NCBI RefSeq assembly: GCF_000372725.1
Contig: NW_005195017.1
Location: 253,889-287,446, forward strand
From: Emiliania huxleyi CCMP1516
Lineage: Eukaryota; Haptophyta; Isochrysidales; Noelaerhabdaceae
Length of the DNA stretch: 33,558 nt
Reading direction: 5' to 3'
The position numbers were made by a program, and so were the translations under genes. Positions 10,908 to 20,661 of the stretch are shown here, one piece after another (position 1 is the stretch's first letter; the number at the start of each line of letters is the position of its first letter). Below the pieces are notes generated by a model. That model did not search any database. It was given only the letters and a program-made list of their open reading frames with translations, and was not told the DNA's origin.

Positions 10908-11190
10908 CCTCTGCAAGGGGCCCCTCCAATCTCCTGCCCCACCGCTTGGTAGCAGGTCGCATCGACGGGTGGCCTTGCCTCCCACATCGATGCGGGCGTA
11001 GGGTTGAGTTGAGTAGTGCGTCATCTTGAGGAACGCTAGACTCGACTCCCTCTCGGAGATCGACGCCGCCCGACCGCCGGAGATCACCGGAGATCACCCG
11101 AGATCACCCGAGATCACCGGAGGTCTCGATGTCGCGGCGACGACGATCTCGACGGGGCCCTGGCGTGGTTGGGCGTTGTGCCTCCCCACG
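10908..11190 (+). repeat. Dispersed 283-bp repeat, copy 1
   Basis: Almost identical to 11578-11860 at a constant offset of 670 bp (one difference noticed, GCCGGAG versus GCCGAAG). Contains four GAGATCACC(C)G units and begins CCTCTGCAAGGGGCCCC. Confidence 0.9.
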
Positions 11191-11380
11191 CCCTGGGACA
11201 GACAACACATGCCAGGGCCCACAGACACATCACGACACACATGAACAGAACACGCTGCGTGACGAAAGCGGGGGAGTGAGACTAGTCGTCTCCTCAAGTC
11301 GTCTCTCCACTGAGACCCATGAATAAAGAGAGCTCAATCAGCTCTGAGCCATGAATATCGCCAGGAAGAGGGCGGGTGGG

Positions 11381-11578
11381 GGCGATTGAATCATGGCGCG
11401 CGAGGCGCGCTGGCTCCATGGCAGCACGTTGAAGCAGAGCAGGTGGGGACGAGGACGCGCATGAGGACGCGTCGCCTCTCTGCTGTGAATAGAGGGAGAG
11501 TGCTGCAGCGTTGGAACCGAAGCTCGGCGCCTCGCCCTCAGCAGAGCGGGCGAGAAAAGCTGAAGCTGTTCGCGCCAC
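11381..11578 (+). repeat. Dispersed ~197-bp repeat, copy 1
   Basis: Matches 14545-14740 nearly base for base apart from a 2 bp CG difference (GCGCGCGAGG versus GCGCGAGG) and one transition. It abuts the second 283 bp repeat exactly, so the two families are joined here but separate elsewhere. Confidence 0.9.
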
Positions 11579-11860
11579 CTCTGCAAGGGGCCCCTCCAAT
11601 CTCCTGCCCCACCGCTTGGTAGCAGGTCGCATCGACGGGTGGCCTTGCCTCCCACATCGATGCGGGCGTAGGGTTGAGTTGAGTAGTGCGTCATCTTGAG
11701 GAACGCTAGACTCGACTCCCTCTCGGAGATCGACGCCGCCCGACCGCCGAAGATCACCGGAGATCACCCGAGATCACCCGAGATCACCGGAGGTCTCGAT
11801 GTCGCGGCGACGACGATCTCGACGGGGCCCTGGCGTGGTTGGGCGTTGTGCCTCCCCACG
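11578..11860 (+). repeat. Dispersed 283-bp repeat, copy 2
   Basis: Second copy of 10908-11190. Both copies end at CCTCCCCACG and then diverge completely, giving a sharp right boundary. Confidence 0.9.
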
Positions 11861-12240
11861 TCTCGGACTTCGACAGCTTGACGACGTGGTCGAGCCCGGT
11901 ACGGCACAGCACAGCGCCCCCACGCGAGAACCGTAGTCAATCAGTCCACGAGCGGCCCGCGTAGAACGACGCCGACAGTGCATCTGGTGCGAGGCCTCCC
12001 CGGCCGTCGCTGCGCCTGCGCGAGCCGCTCTCGCGAGGCTTGTGCACATGAGTGCTCCGGTGCAACCGAGGCGCGGCGGCCAGAATACCACGCCGTCCGA
12101 CCTCATCGGGAGGCGCAGGCGCGCAGCACCCGGACGCGGCGAGCAGTGTCGCCCGACCCGGAGCGACACTGCGGCACTGTCGCCCGACCCGGAGCGACAG
12201 CACCCTTCTGGCTGGAATACGACGCGAGCCGACTCAGTCG

Positions 12241-12440
12241 TCGAGGCACCGTCGCTCCCCGAAGGGACCCTGACAGTACCTCGAGACAGTACCCTTCGAA
12301 CCGTCGCTCCCCGTAGGGACCCTGACAGTACGGCACCGTCTCGAGGCACCGTCGCTCCCCGAAGGGACCCTGACAGTACCTCGAGACAGTACCCTTCGAA
12401 CCGTCGCTCCCAGTAGGGACCCCGACAGTACCTTAGGCGG
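12241..12440 (+). repeat. Two tandem 100-bp units
   Basis: TCGAGGCACCGTCGCTCCCC starts at 12241 and 12341. The units are near identical for about 90 bp and contain GGGACCCTGACAGTACC and TTCGAACCGTCGCTCCC. A shorter CGACCCGGAGCGACA repeat precedes them (12148-12200). Confidence 0.8.
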
Positions 12441-12636
12441 CGGCGGCTCTGCTGGCGCGCCACACGCCTTGCTAAAGTCTCGACGGCGTGATGATCGACA
12501 TCAGTTCACGCGGACCACGTCGAGCCCATGTCCAACATCTCGCTCGAGACCGCCCGAGATCACCGAGATCTCGATCTCGCCCCGAGGTTAAGGAGAGTAG
12601 GCGGCGGCGGCGATGCCAGCGCGCCGCAAGAGTCGA

Positions 12637-13930
12637 CGCTCTTCTCGATGGAGAGCTAGTCGAGATATGCTCTGGCGAGGCGACAGCACATCCAGCTACC
12701 CGCCCGCCACGCCGCCGACGAGGCGGCGCACGAGACGACGCTCTTCTCGATGTAGAGCGAGTCGAGATATGCTCTGGCGAGGCGACAGCACATCCAGCTG
12801 CCCGCCCGCCACGCCGCCGACGAGGCGGCGCACGAGACGACACTCTTCTCGAAGTAGAGCTAGTCGAGATATGCTCTGGCGGGGCGACAGCAGATCCAGC
12901 AGCCCGCCCGCCACGCCGCCGACGAGGCGGCGCACGAGACGGCGCTCTTCTCGATGAAGAGCTAGTCGAGATATGCTCCGGCGAGGCGACAGCAGATCCA
13001 GCAGCCCGCCCGCCACGCCGCCGACGAGGCGGCGCACGAGACGACGCTCTTCTCGATGGAGAGCTAGTCGAGATATGCTCTGGCGAGGCGACAGCAGATC
13101 CAGCTGCTCGCCCGCCACGCCGCCGACGAGGCGGCGCACGAGACGACGCTCTTCTCGATGTAGAGCGAGTCGAGATATGCTCTGGCGAGGCGACAGCAGA
13201 TCCAGCTGCCCGCCCGCCACGCCGCCGACGAGGCGGCGCACGAGACGACGCTCTAGCCGATGTAGAGCGAGTCGAGATATGCTCTGGCGAGGCGACGGCA
13301 CATCTAGCCGCCCGCCCGCCACGCCGCCGACGAGGCGGCGCACGAGACGACGCTCTAGCCGATGTAGAGCGAGTCGAGATATACTCTGGCGAGGCGACAG
13401 CACATCCAGCTGCTCGCCCGCCACGCCGCCGACGAGACGGCGCACGAGTCGACGCTCTAGCCGATGTAGAGCGAGTCGAGATATACTCTGGCGAGGCGAC
13501 AGCAGATCCAGCTGCCCGCCTGCCACGCCGCCGACGAGGCGGCGCACGAGACGACGCTCTTCTCGATGGAGAGCGAGTCGAGATATGCTCTGGCGAGGCG
13601 ACAGCAGATCCAGCTGCTCGCCCGCCACGCCGCCGACGAGGCGGCGCACGAGACGACGCTCTTCTCGATGGAGAGCGAGTCGAGATATGCTCTGGCGAGG
13701 CGACAGCAGATCCAGCTGCTCGCCCGCCACGCCGCCGACGAGGCGGCGCACGAGACGACGCTCTTCTCGATGGAGAGCTAGTCGAGATATGCTCTGGCGA
13801 GGCGACAGCAGATCCAGCTGCCCGCCCGCCCCGCCGCCGACGACGCGGCGCCCGCGACGACTTTCTTCTCGATGTAGAGCTAGTCGAGATATACTCTGGC
13901 GGGGCGACAGCAGTTCAAGCTGCCCGCCAG
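12637..13930 (+). repeat. 13-copy, 102-bp tandem array without indels
   Basis: CGAGATATGCTCTGGCG recurs every 102 bp from 12661 to 13885. Each unit contains CGCCGCC-GACGA-GGCGGCG, an inverted repeat able to form a stem. Because 102 is divisible by three, long frames are open on both strands; the plus frame 12488-14242 repeats a 34-residue unit around DALLDGELVEICSGEATA. I cannot tell whether any frame is translated. Confidence 0.9.
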
Positions 13931-14544
13931 CAGTTGACTGGTATCAGCAGTCGAGTCGCAATCCGGTGGATCGGCAGAGTCAGGGCGGGTTCTGCACCCA
14001 GGACCTCGCCCGTTACCTGCGTCAACCCTAGACGCTCTCGCTGCTATATTTGCTGTGCGTCGCGCGTCCCATCGCGCGACCGCTTGCTGCTATGCTCATA
14101 CCCACGAAGGCAAATCCGTGATGCCATTCCGGAAGCAGCAAGCTCGGTCAATTCCCAGCGATCGCCCGACGCAGATCGGCCGCTGGACCGGCAGTTCCAG
14201 CTTCGTCTGTGTATTGCGTGTCGCTGCTTCATTCTGCAGTGATACGCTGGACGGCCACACCAAGACTGTCCATCCCGACCACAAACACGGTCCATCGGGC
14301 TGGTCCATACGGCGGCGGCGCTTTGCGCATCCAGCCGGTGTGCACGAGATTCACGGATCCGCCGTGGAGACTGTGCGCTATCCACCAGCCGCTGAATGGC
14401 TGTACGGGCTGTTCGAGCCGACAGAACAACGACAACTGAATGCGGAAACTGAATGCTCGGCGCCAATGCTCTGATCTGTGCAGCGCCTGCGCGTGCCGCC
14501 GCACAGCGGCCACGGACCGTTGCGGTCCACAGCGCTCCGGCCAT
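13931..14544. other. Unassigned stretch
   Basis: Unique sequence of more moderate GC than its neighbours. The frames on both strands are short and unrecognised. Confidence 0.4.
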
Positions 14545-14740
14545 GGCGATTGAATCATGGCGCGAGGCGCGCTGGCTCCATGGCAGCACGTTGAAGCAGA
14601 GCAGGTGGGGACGAGGACGCGCGTGAGGACGCGTCGCCTCTCTGCTGTGAATAGAGGGAGAGTGCTGCAGCGTTGGAACCGAAGCTCGGCGCCTCGCCCT
14701 CAGCAGAGCGGGCGAGAAAAGCTGAAGCTGTTCGCGCCAC
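14545..14740 (+). repeat. Dispersed ~197-bp repeat, copy 2
   Basis: Counterpart of 11381-11578. It starts GGCGATTGAATCATGGCGCG and ends CTGTTCGCGCCAC, after which the two copies diverge. Confidence 0.9.
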
Positions 14741-15427
14741 AGGAGCCGCCGGCGTCAGGCGTGCGAGGCCCGGCTCTTGCGCACAGAAGCGAGCGGAGCG
14801 AGCCGAAGAGAAAATTTGAGGCGTACTTGCATGTAGAGCTCTACGTCCCTGTCTTGACTCTTGAGCTTTTGACAGCAGGACACGAGTGTCACAGTCGGCA
14901 CGTATTCCGTTCCGCGCGTGCCCCGCTGAATACAAATACCGTTCGGCTGATTTATAAGATCCGCGAGACCTCGAGAGAGTAGTGCCGAAGGCGCTCTTTT
15001 TGATCGAGGCGGGGCGTTCGGCTGGCTTCCTCGGTGTCCTCTTCATATAGATATCCAAAAGCGCGCGTCACATTCCCCTCGACGTCGCCGACGGTCCACA
15101 GGTCCAACCCTCGCCTTTCCCGTTCCGCTCGCGCTTGCCCCGCCGCGTCGACGCACATATGGCCGCGGCGAGCTGCACGCCCGAGCGGCGCGACGCATCT
15201 CGCTCGCGCAACCCGCCGCTCCCACCATGCGATGCGCTTCGCTCTGGCGCACGAGCGTAATCTGCTACGCCCCTCTCGGCCTCACAATGCCTGCCACCTC
15301 CCGTTCGCAGGTGAGGCTGCTGCCATCGAGGAGCCGCGAGACGCGGCCGCTGCAGCTCGTTTCCCACCCTTACACCGAGCGAACCCGCCCGATAGCCCCC
15401 ACTCTTTTCCGGCGAGAGAGCGACGCA
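14741..15427. other. Unassigned stretch with a possible 5' exon
   Basis: An ATG at 15227 opens a frame to the donor-like CAG/GTGAGG at 15310. This could be the first exon of the gene continuing at 16820, but no join can be proven. The sequence upstream is unrecognised. Confidence 0.3.
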
Positions 15428-15664
15428 GCCCGCTCGCTTGCCAATCGCTGCCCGGCTCCAGTCCGAGCGCCGAGGACACGAGAGAGTGTGCCGTTGTCGC
15501 GACGCTAACGCCGCGGCGTGCTGCCCGTAGGTGCTTTCTGCCGGCCAACGCCCGCTCGCTCGCTCGCCGCCCGGCTCCAGTCCGAGCGCCGTGGACGCGT
15601 GAGAGTGTGTCGGCAGCTATCACGTTGTCGTTGCGACGCTCACGCCGCGGCGTGCTGCCCGTAG
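15428..15664 (+). repeat. Tandem duplication ending in CCCGTAG acceptor-like sites
   Basis: CCCGGCTCCAGTCCGAGCGC... through GGCGTGCTGCCCGTAG occurs twice (ending 15530 and 15664). Each copy is followed by G, the same layout as the tandem intron units elsewhere. Confidence 0.7.
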
Positions 15665-15691
15665 GCGCAGCTCTACTCTCTCAGGCTCGAA

Positions 15692-15920
15692 CCTTCCCGG
15701 TCAAGTCAAGAAGCCCAGTCTCCTCTCCTGCTGCGGCACGCGGGCGCGTTGATTTCTTTCTGTCTTTTTAGGCGAGGTCGCCCGAGATTGCCCGAGATTT
15801 TCTCATATGCCTTCCCGGTCAACAAGCTTGCGTTAGTCCTGCATCGCGCAGCAGACGCTTTGATTTCCTTTTCTGTCTTTTTAGGCGAGGTTGCCCGAGT
15901 TTGCCCGAGATTTCCTTCAT
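15692..15920 (+). repeat. Tandem ~118-bp units with CTGTCTTTTTAG
   Basis: CCTTCCCGGTCAA ... TTGATTTC ... CTGTCTTTTTAGGCGAGG, followed by GCCCGAGATT units, occurs twice (from 15692 and from 15810). TTTTTAG before G is a good acceptor, so this is probably intronic or 5' UTR sequence. Confidence 0.65.
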
Positions 15921-16082
15921 AGCCCGCATGATCCCTCATAAACAAAGGACATCTTCTTTGACTCTCTTTCACACGGTTGTGATCGCGTAGGCGTGTTCCT
16001 TCCGCTGCGCTGCCGCTGCGCGCGCAGAGGTTCCGAGATCAACCCGAGACCCCAGCCGAGACCGACACAGGATTGCGTAAAT

Positions 16083-16620
16083 ACGCCCTCACTCATTAAC
16101 GCGGAACGCTCTCCCGTCTATTAGGGACTAATCACAATTTAGTCACACGTGTCAAGTCTGTGGCAGTTAGCCATTCTCAGTAACAGGGCGCCTATGACTA
16201 ATTACTATTTAATCATTCATTCTCACTCATTCAAAAGCCGCGGCTGTGGAAAAATGTCATTCAATTTCACTCGTCATTGACAGGTTGCGCTCGTGCGCCT
16301 ATGACTACTTCCTACTTAATCATTCGTTCTCACCCATTAACAGGGTACACTCTCCACGCACATCTCATGCGCCGATGCCGAGTTACTTAGTCATTCATTT
16401 TCACTCGTTCACAAACTTCGGCTGAATGAGTGGTAGTTACTCATTCATGCACTCGTGCCGATGGCTAATTTCTACAGGCACTCATTCTCAGCCGATCACA
16501 CATGGTACGCCCTCCACGTCTCGTGCGCCTGTGAGTTCTAAGTACCAAGATGGCGCTGGCTGGCCTCTTCAACCTGATCATTGCCTGAGAGCTTCCCCGA
16601 GATCATCATAGTACTCAGTC
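16083..16620 (+). repeat. AT-rich tandem region (TTAATCATTCATTCTCACTC)
   Basis: Four or five diverged units of roughly 70-90 bp contain TGACTAATTACTATTTAATC, CATTCATTCTCACTCATT and AACAGGG. The composition contrasts with the surrounding GC-rich DNA and resembles the AT-rich intron bodies at 4130-4203 and 32159-32765. Likely a stack of intron units upstream of the 16820 exon. Confidence 0.6.
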
Positions 16621-16819
16621 CGCAGTCGTTTATCTGCAGTAATCGACCGTACTAGCGTGAAATCTAATCGACCGTACTCGCGTGATATGCAGTAGTCGAT
16701 AGTAAGAATGCGCAATCTGCAGAAGTTGGTGCAGCAGCTGCAGCGCTGTACTGGGCGCCTCAATCTTAATAATTCATATTTGATGGTTGCTTTTATGGTT
16801 GCTTTTATGTGCTCTGCAG

Positions 16820-17588
16820 GACGCGCGCCGAGAGAGGCGCTACATGGTCGACTTCAATGAGAGCGAGGGCGAGTCGGCTTTCTTGGTTGTGAGATCAACA
16901 AAGGGGGTCTGGTTCGACAACCCCCACGTGTTCCATCGGAGCCTCGCAAAGGTGCCAATCAGCTTTTGTTTCGCGGAGGGGGCCCAGGTTCAGACCGAGC
17001 TCGGGCCAACGGCTTCCGTCAAGGTCGGTGGCTACTTCGCTTCCAGTGCGGAGTATGAGGAGTGGTATCAGCGCCGCCGCGCGAGCCTGACGCTGCCGCC
17101 TTCGCTCGGAGCTGAGGTGCGCACGCGCACGCCAGGCTCGGCATTGTCCCTGCGGCGTCCCCGTCTCCAAACATTTACATTTACGTTTCTCCCTCACGCA
17201 GGCGTGCGGCGTCAACGACGACGTCGTCGTGAAGGAGGAGGCCGTCGCCGGGGAAGCCGCCTCCGACGAGGCCGTCGTCGCCGAGGAGTCCGCCGCCGAG
17301 GAGGCGACCACCAAGTCCACCGCCACCGAGGTGTCCGCCAGCGCGGAGGCAGTCGCCGAGGAGGCGCCCGTCGCCGAGGAGGTCGTCGCCGAGGAGGCTG
17401 CCAAGGAGGTCGAGAAGCCGGCCAAGACCGTTTCCAACACGCCCGACCCAACGGTGAGCGCGCCGCAGTGTTTTGTCCTGGCACTCCTTGCTTTCCACCC
17501 ACCCGTATTAATCTCTCTCCCGTGTACCCCGCAGGAGCGGGCCGACCGGTCAATGGTCGTGGAGGACAGCTTCTACGCCTCCAAGCCG
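16820..17588 (+). CDS. Probable 5' exons of the TIR-like membrane protein gene
   Basis: Exons 16820-17116 (after CTCTGCAG), 17202-17453 and 17535-17588 are all phase 0 with GT donors and AG/G acceptors. Exon 1 encodes RRYMVDFNESEGESAFLVVR, GVWFDNPHVFHRSLAKVPIS and FASSAEYEEWYQRR, a compact domain I do not recognise. Exon 2 is an acidic Ala/Glu/Val-rich segment (about 85 residues, VAEEAPVAEEVVAEEAAKE) likely disordered or coiled. Exon 3 ends SFYASKP if the donor at 17589 is used (77 bp intron to 17666). Otherwise the frame runs on to a stop at 17619-17621 and this would be a separate gene. The true start lies upstream and was not found. Confidence 0.55.
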
Positions 17589-17665
17589 GTGTTTCTGACC
17601 AGCGTCGAGATCAGCCGATGACTGCCGTTGCTCACGCCGCCCCTCAGGCAATGTGCTGCTGATAG

Positions 17666-20050
17666 GCCTACACCATCTCTCCGCCGAACGAGCCCCTGGA
17701 GCAGGTCTCCTACATGCGGCAGGACGCGAGCGTCGAGTGCGGCACCGACGATCACGAGTCGATCAAGAATCTCGCCGTCGGCTTCATCGTCCTCTGGCCG
17801 GTCGGCTCGCTGGTCCTCTTCACGTCGCTCCTCGCCGCCTGCTACAAGCCGCTGCAGGCCAAGTCGCCGAACGCTCTGACGCGGGCCACCGCCTTCCTCC
17901 ACCGGGAGTACGAGAAGACCTGGTACTGGTGGGAGGCGGTCGAGCTGGCGCGCAAGCTCGTGCTCACGGGCTTCGTGCTGCTGATCCCGGAGAAGAACGC
18001 CTTCCTTCGCCTCGTGGTGGCGACCCTCGTCTGCTCGTGCTACGCCGTCGTGCTTGCCGTCGTGCGGCCGTACAAGCGGGTCGAGGACAACGTGCTAGCC
18101 GTCGCCACAAGCCTCGCGCTCCTCCTCCTCTTCCTCGGCACCAACTGGACCACCATCTTTCTCGGCATCGAGGAGCGGTACCAGGAAGCCGACCCCGCCG
18201 ATGTCCTCGGCTTTGGCAAGCTCAATGCGATCGTGGACACGATGATCGGCCTCGTCGTTTTTGCGCTCGTGGTCTTCTTAATCGGTGCCGTCGTCGCCGC
18301 CCGTCGCGTCGCCAAGGTCCCCACAGTCCGTCTCGTCTCGACCAAGCAGCCCCCCGAGCTGAGCATCGGGACCGGCATCACGTGGCACCTGTTCCTCTCG
18401 CACATCTGGTGCGTCGCGCAGCTAGGGAGGGTGATCAAGCCAGGCCGCATTTTACTCCAACCCCCTAACTATGCAGGTCGACCGGTCAAGACGCCGTCGG
18501 AAACATTAAGAGTGAGCTCCAGCTTCTGGTGCCGGGCCTCAAGATCTTTCTCGACGCGCGCACAGGCTCAGCCGCGCTGCTTTAGCTACACACAGCCCTT
18601 CTGACGCACCGCGGAGTGTGCGCACAGGTAGATGATCTCAAGGATATTGGGTCGCTGGAGGAGTACATCCAGCACTCGCAAATGATCCTCTTCTTCCTCT
18701 CGTGTGGCTACTTCCGCTCCAAGGCGCGCTCTCGCCGCCCTGTCCCGCGCTCGGGATCCTCTGGCTCTCAACGCACCCGAGTCTGCTGCGCCCCTCGACA
18801 CTGTCTCCCCACGGCTCACCGCCCGCCTGCTTGCGTGCCACCAGAACTGCCTCCGCGAGATCCGCTCGTCGCTCGAGCAGAGCAAGCCGATCGTCCTCGT
18901 CCAAGAGGCGGACCCTGCAAAGGGCGGCGCGACGTTGCAGGCGCTGCGCGACGAGTGCCCCGAGGACCTGCAGCCCGACATCTTTGAAAAGGGCTGGGCG
19001 CACACCATCTACATGCGAATCCAGGAGTTCCAGCGCGTCTCGCTCAAGACCATCATCGAGGCGCAGCGGGACACAGCCGCAGCCCTCTCGCCCCTCCCGA
19101 GACCTCAGCCCCGGCACCCTTGAACCACAGGCGGTGCTCCTCTGCTCGCCAAACTACGTGAACCAGAGCTCCCTCCCGCTCTGCGTGCCGGGCGAGCCCG
19201 AGAGCCAGTTGCTCGCCTTTGCCAAGGAGACCATGCTCTGGGCCTCGCCGGCCAATGCGGGCGCACAGGTCTTGGCTGACGAGATTGCCACCACTTTTGC
19301 CGGTCTCACGATCTCCACCGCCGATGCTCGGCCGGCCACCGTCACGCACATGCTGCTCTACCTCAACGAGGACAGCTTCAGCGACGAGCGGCTGGCCGAG
19401 CAGGTCAAGCAGGCGCGCCAGGACAGGCTGAAGATCGTCATGGCGCACGAGAACGACCCGGACCTCGGCGGCTGCCAGTTCTCGAGGTTTTTCGAAGTCA
19501 CCCCGCAGGAGCGGGCTGGGGTTGGGTCATGATGCACTCGATCTAGGCGCTTAATCGCCCCCCCCCATACGCGTGCCCTTCAGGAGCTCATCGCCGACGG
19601 ACTCTACAAGGACCTCGCGCGCCCGTGCTTCCCGGGGCGCCACCACCCGGTGCGCGCTTTGTCTCTCTCCACATCTCGCCTTGGCCCTTGCGCACCGGCG
19701 GGACTCACCAGCCAGGGCGTTTCGTTCTGCAGGTGTCGCTCGCGCTTCTGGCAAAGGACCTCGGCGCGACTCCCGCTCGGTCGCGGGCGGAGCTCCTCGT
19801 CTCGGGCAGCATCGCCGAAGCAGGGGACCTCATTTCCGGTGGCATTGGCGAGGGCAGCACCAGCGTCGCAAGCGTGAGCCGCCTCTCGGCCAGCATCGCC
19901 GAGCACGCCAGCCGGCTCTTCCTCAAGATCAGCCGCCGCAGCTCTGCGACGGCAACCACCGCGGGCGACGGCTCTGGAGGCGAGGCGACGGTCTCGGTGG
20001 ACTCGGTGGAGCCGGCGGCCTCGGCGGAGGCGGCGCAGGAGCATGTCTGA
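17666..20050 (+). CDS. Multipass membrane protein with cytosolic TIR-like domain
   Basis: Exons 17666-18408, 18477-18555, 18628-18723, 18845-19060, 19131-19508, 19584-19649 and 19733-20050 (1896 bp, 631 residues, stop TGA). The first exon carries about five hydrophobic segments (AVGFIVLWPVGSLVLFTSLL, KLVLTGFVLLIP, LVVATLVCSCYAVVLAVV, SLALLLLFLG, MIGLVVFALVVFLIGAVVAA) and the motif RATAFLHREYEKTWYWWEAV. Then comes a TIR-like fold: WHLFLSHIWSTGQDAV, LKIFLDVDDLKDIGSLEEYI, MILFFLSCGYFRSKNCLREI. The Glu in CLRE sits where TIR NADases have their catalytic Glu. A following domain (PIVLVQEADPAKGGATLQAL, ATTFAGLTI) and a Ser/Ala/Gly-rich tail complete it. This architecture is common in haptophytes and other microalgae, function unknown; NAD cleavage is only a possibility. 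Donors GT, GC, GC, GC, GA, GT. Confidence 0.75.
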
Positions 20051-20661
20051 CTTTGGCGGCCGCACTCACGGCAGACGCCACAGCACACAGACGCCATCTC
20101 TTGAGCAATTCACATGAGCATGAGCAGGGGCGCCAGCGACCCGCCGGGGAGGAGGGGTGGGAGGCGTTTGTGGGAGGCGTTTGCCGCGTCGGCGATCCCC
20201 ACGGGACGGGGTCCATATCCGCCGCACACTCTCGCAGTGATGGGGGCCTTCGCGCAGCGGTGTGCTGCGCGGCGCGCCTTCCTTCTCTAGAGCGGAGAGG
20301 CGTAGTGTGGGGGAAGGAGTTAGGGAGGGGGATGATGCACAGCGAGGCGCCGTGGCCGTAGTTGCCTGCGAGGCGTCTCTCTCGCGCGCGCCGGCCAGCT
20401 GGCGGGCGGCCAGCGCTGGGGTCCTAGATTGGGAAGGGTTGAGGCAGAGGGGAGACGAAGAGGGTGCTGCGTGCGCACACCGCGCGTCGTTGCATGTGTG
20501 TACTTGAGCGTGCCCCGCGGGAGGTCTCCCACACCTTTTTCGAAAAAGAATTTCAAGAAAAGAAATTTCTGGTGGGTCCGTTGGCCTCTTTGTAGGGAAG
20601 AATTTTTCTCGACTATGGTACCCGAGGCGTGCTGTCAGAGGGGTCTGTATCGGTGTATCCG
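20051..20661. other. Convergent intergenic region
   Basis: Lies between the stops of the TIR-like gene (+) and the SGNH gene (-). It contains a poly-A/T patch at 20535-20570 (TTTTTCGAAAAAGAATTTC). The long minus-strand frame across it is Arg/Ala/Pro-rich and unrecognised. Confidence 0.45.
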
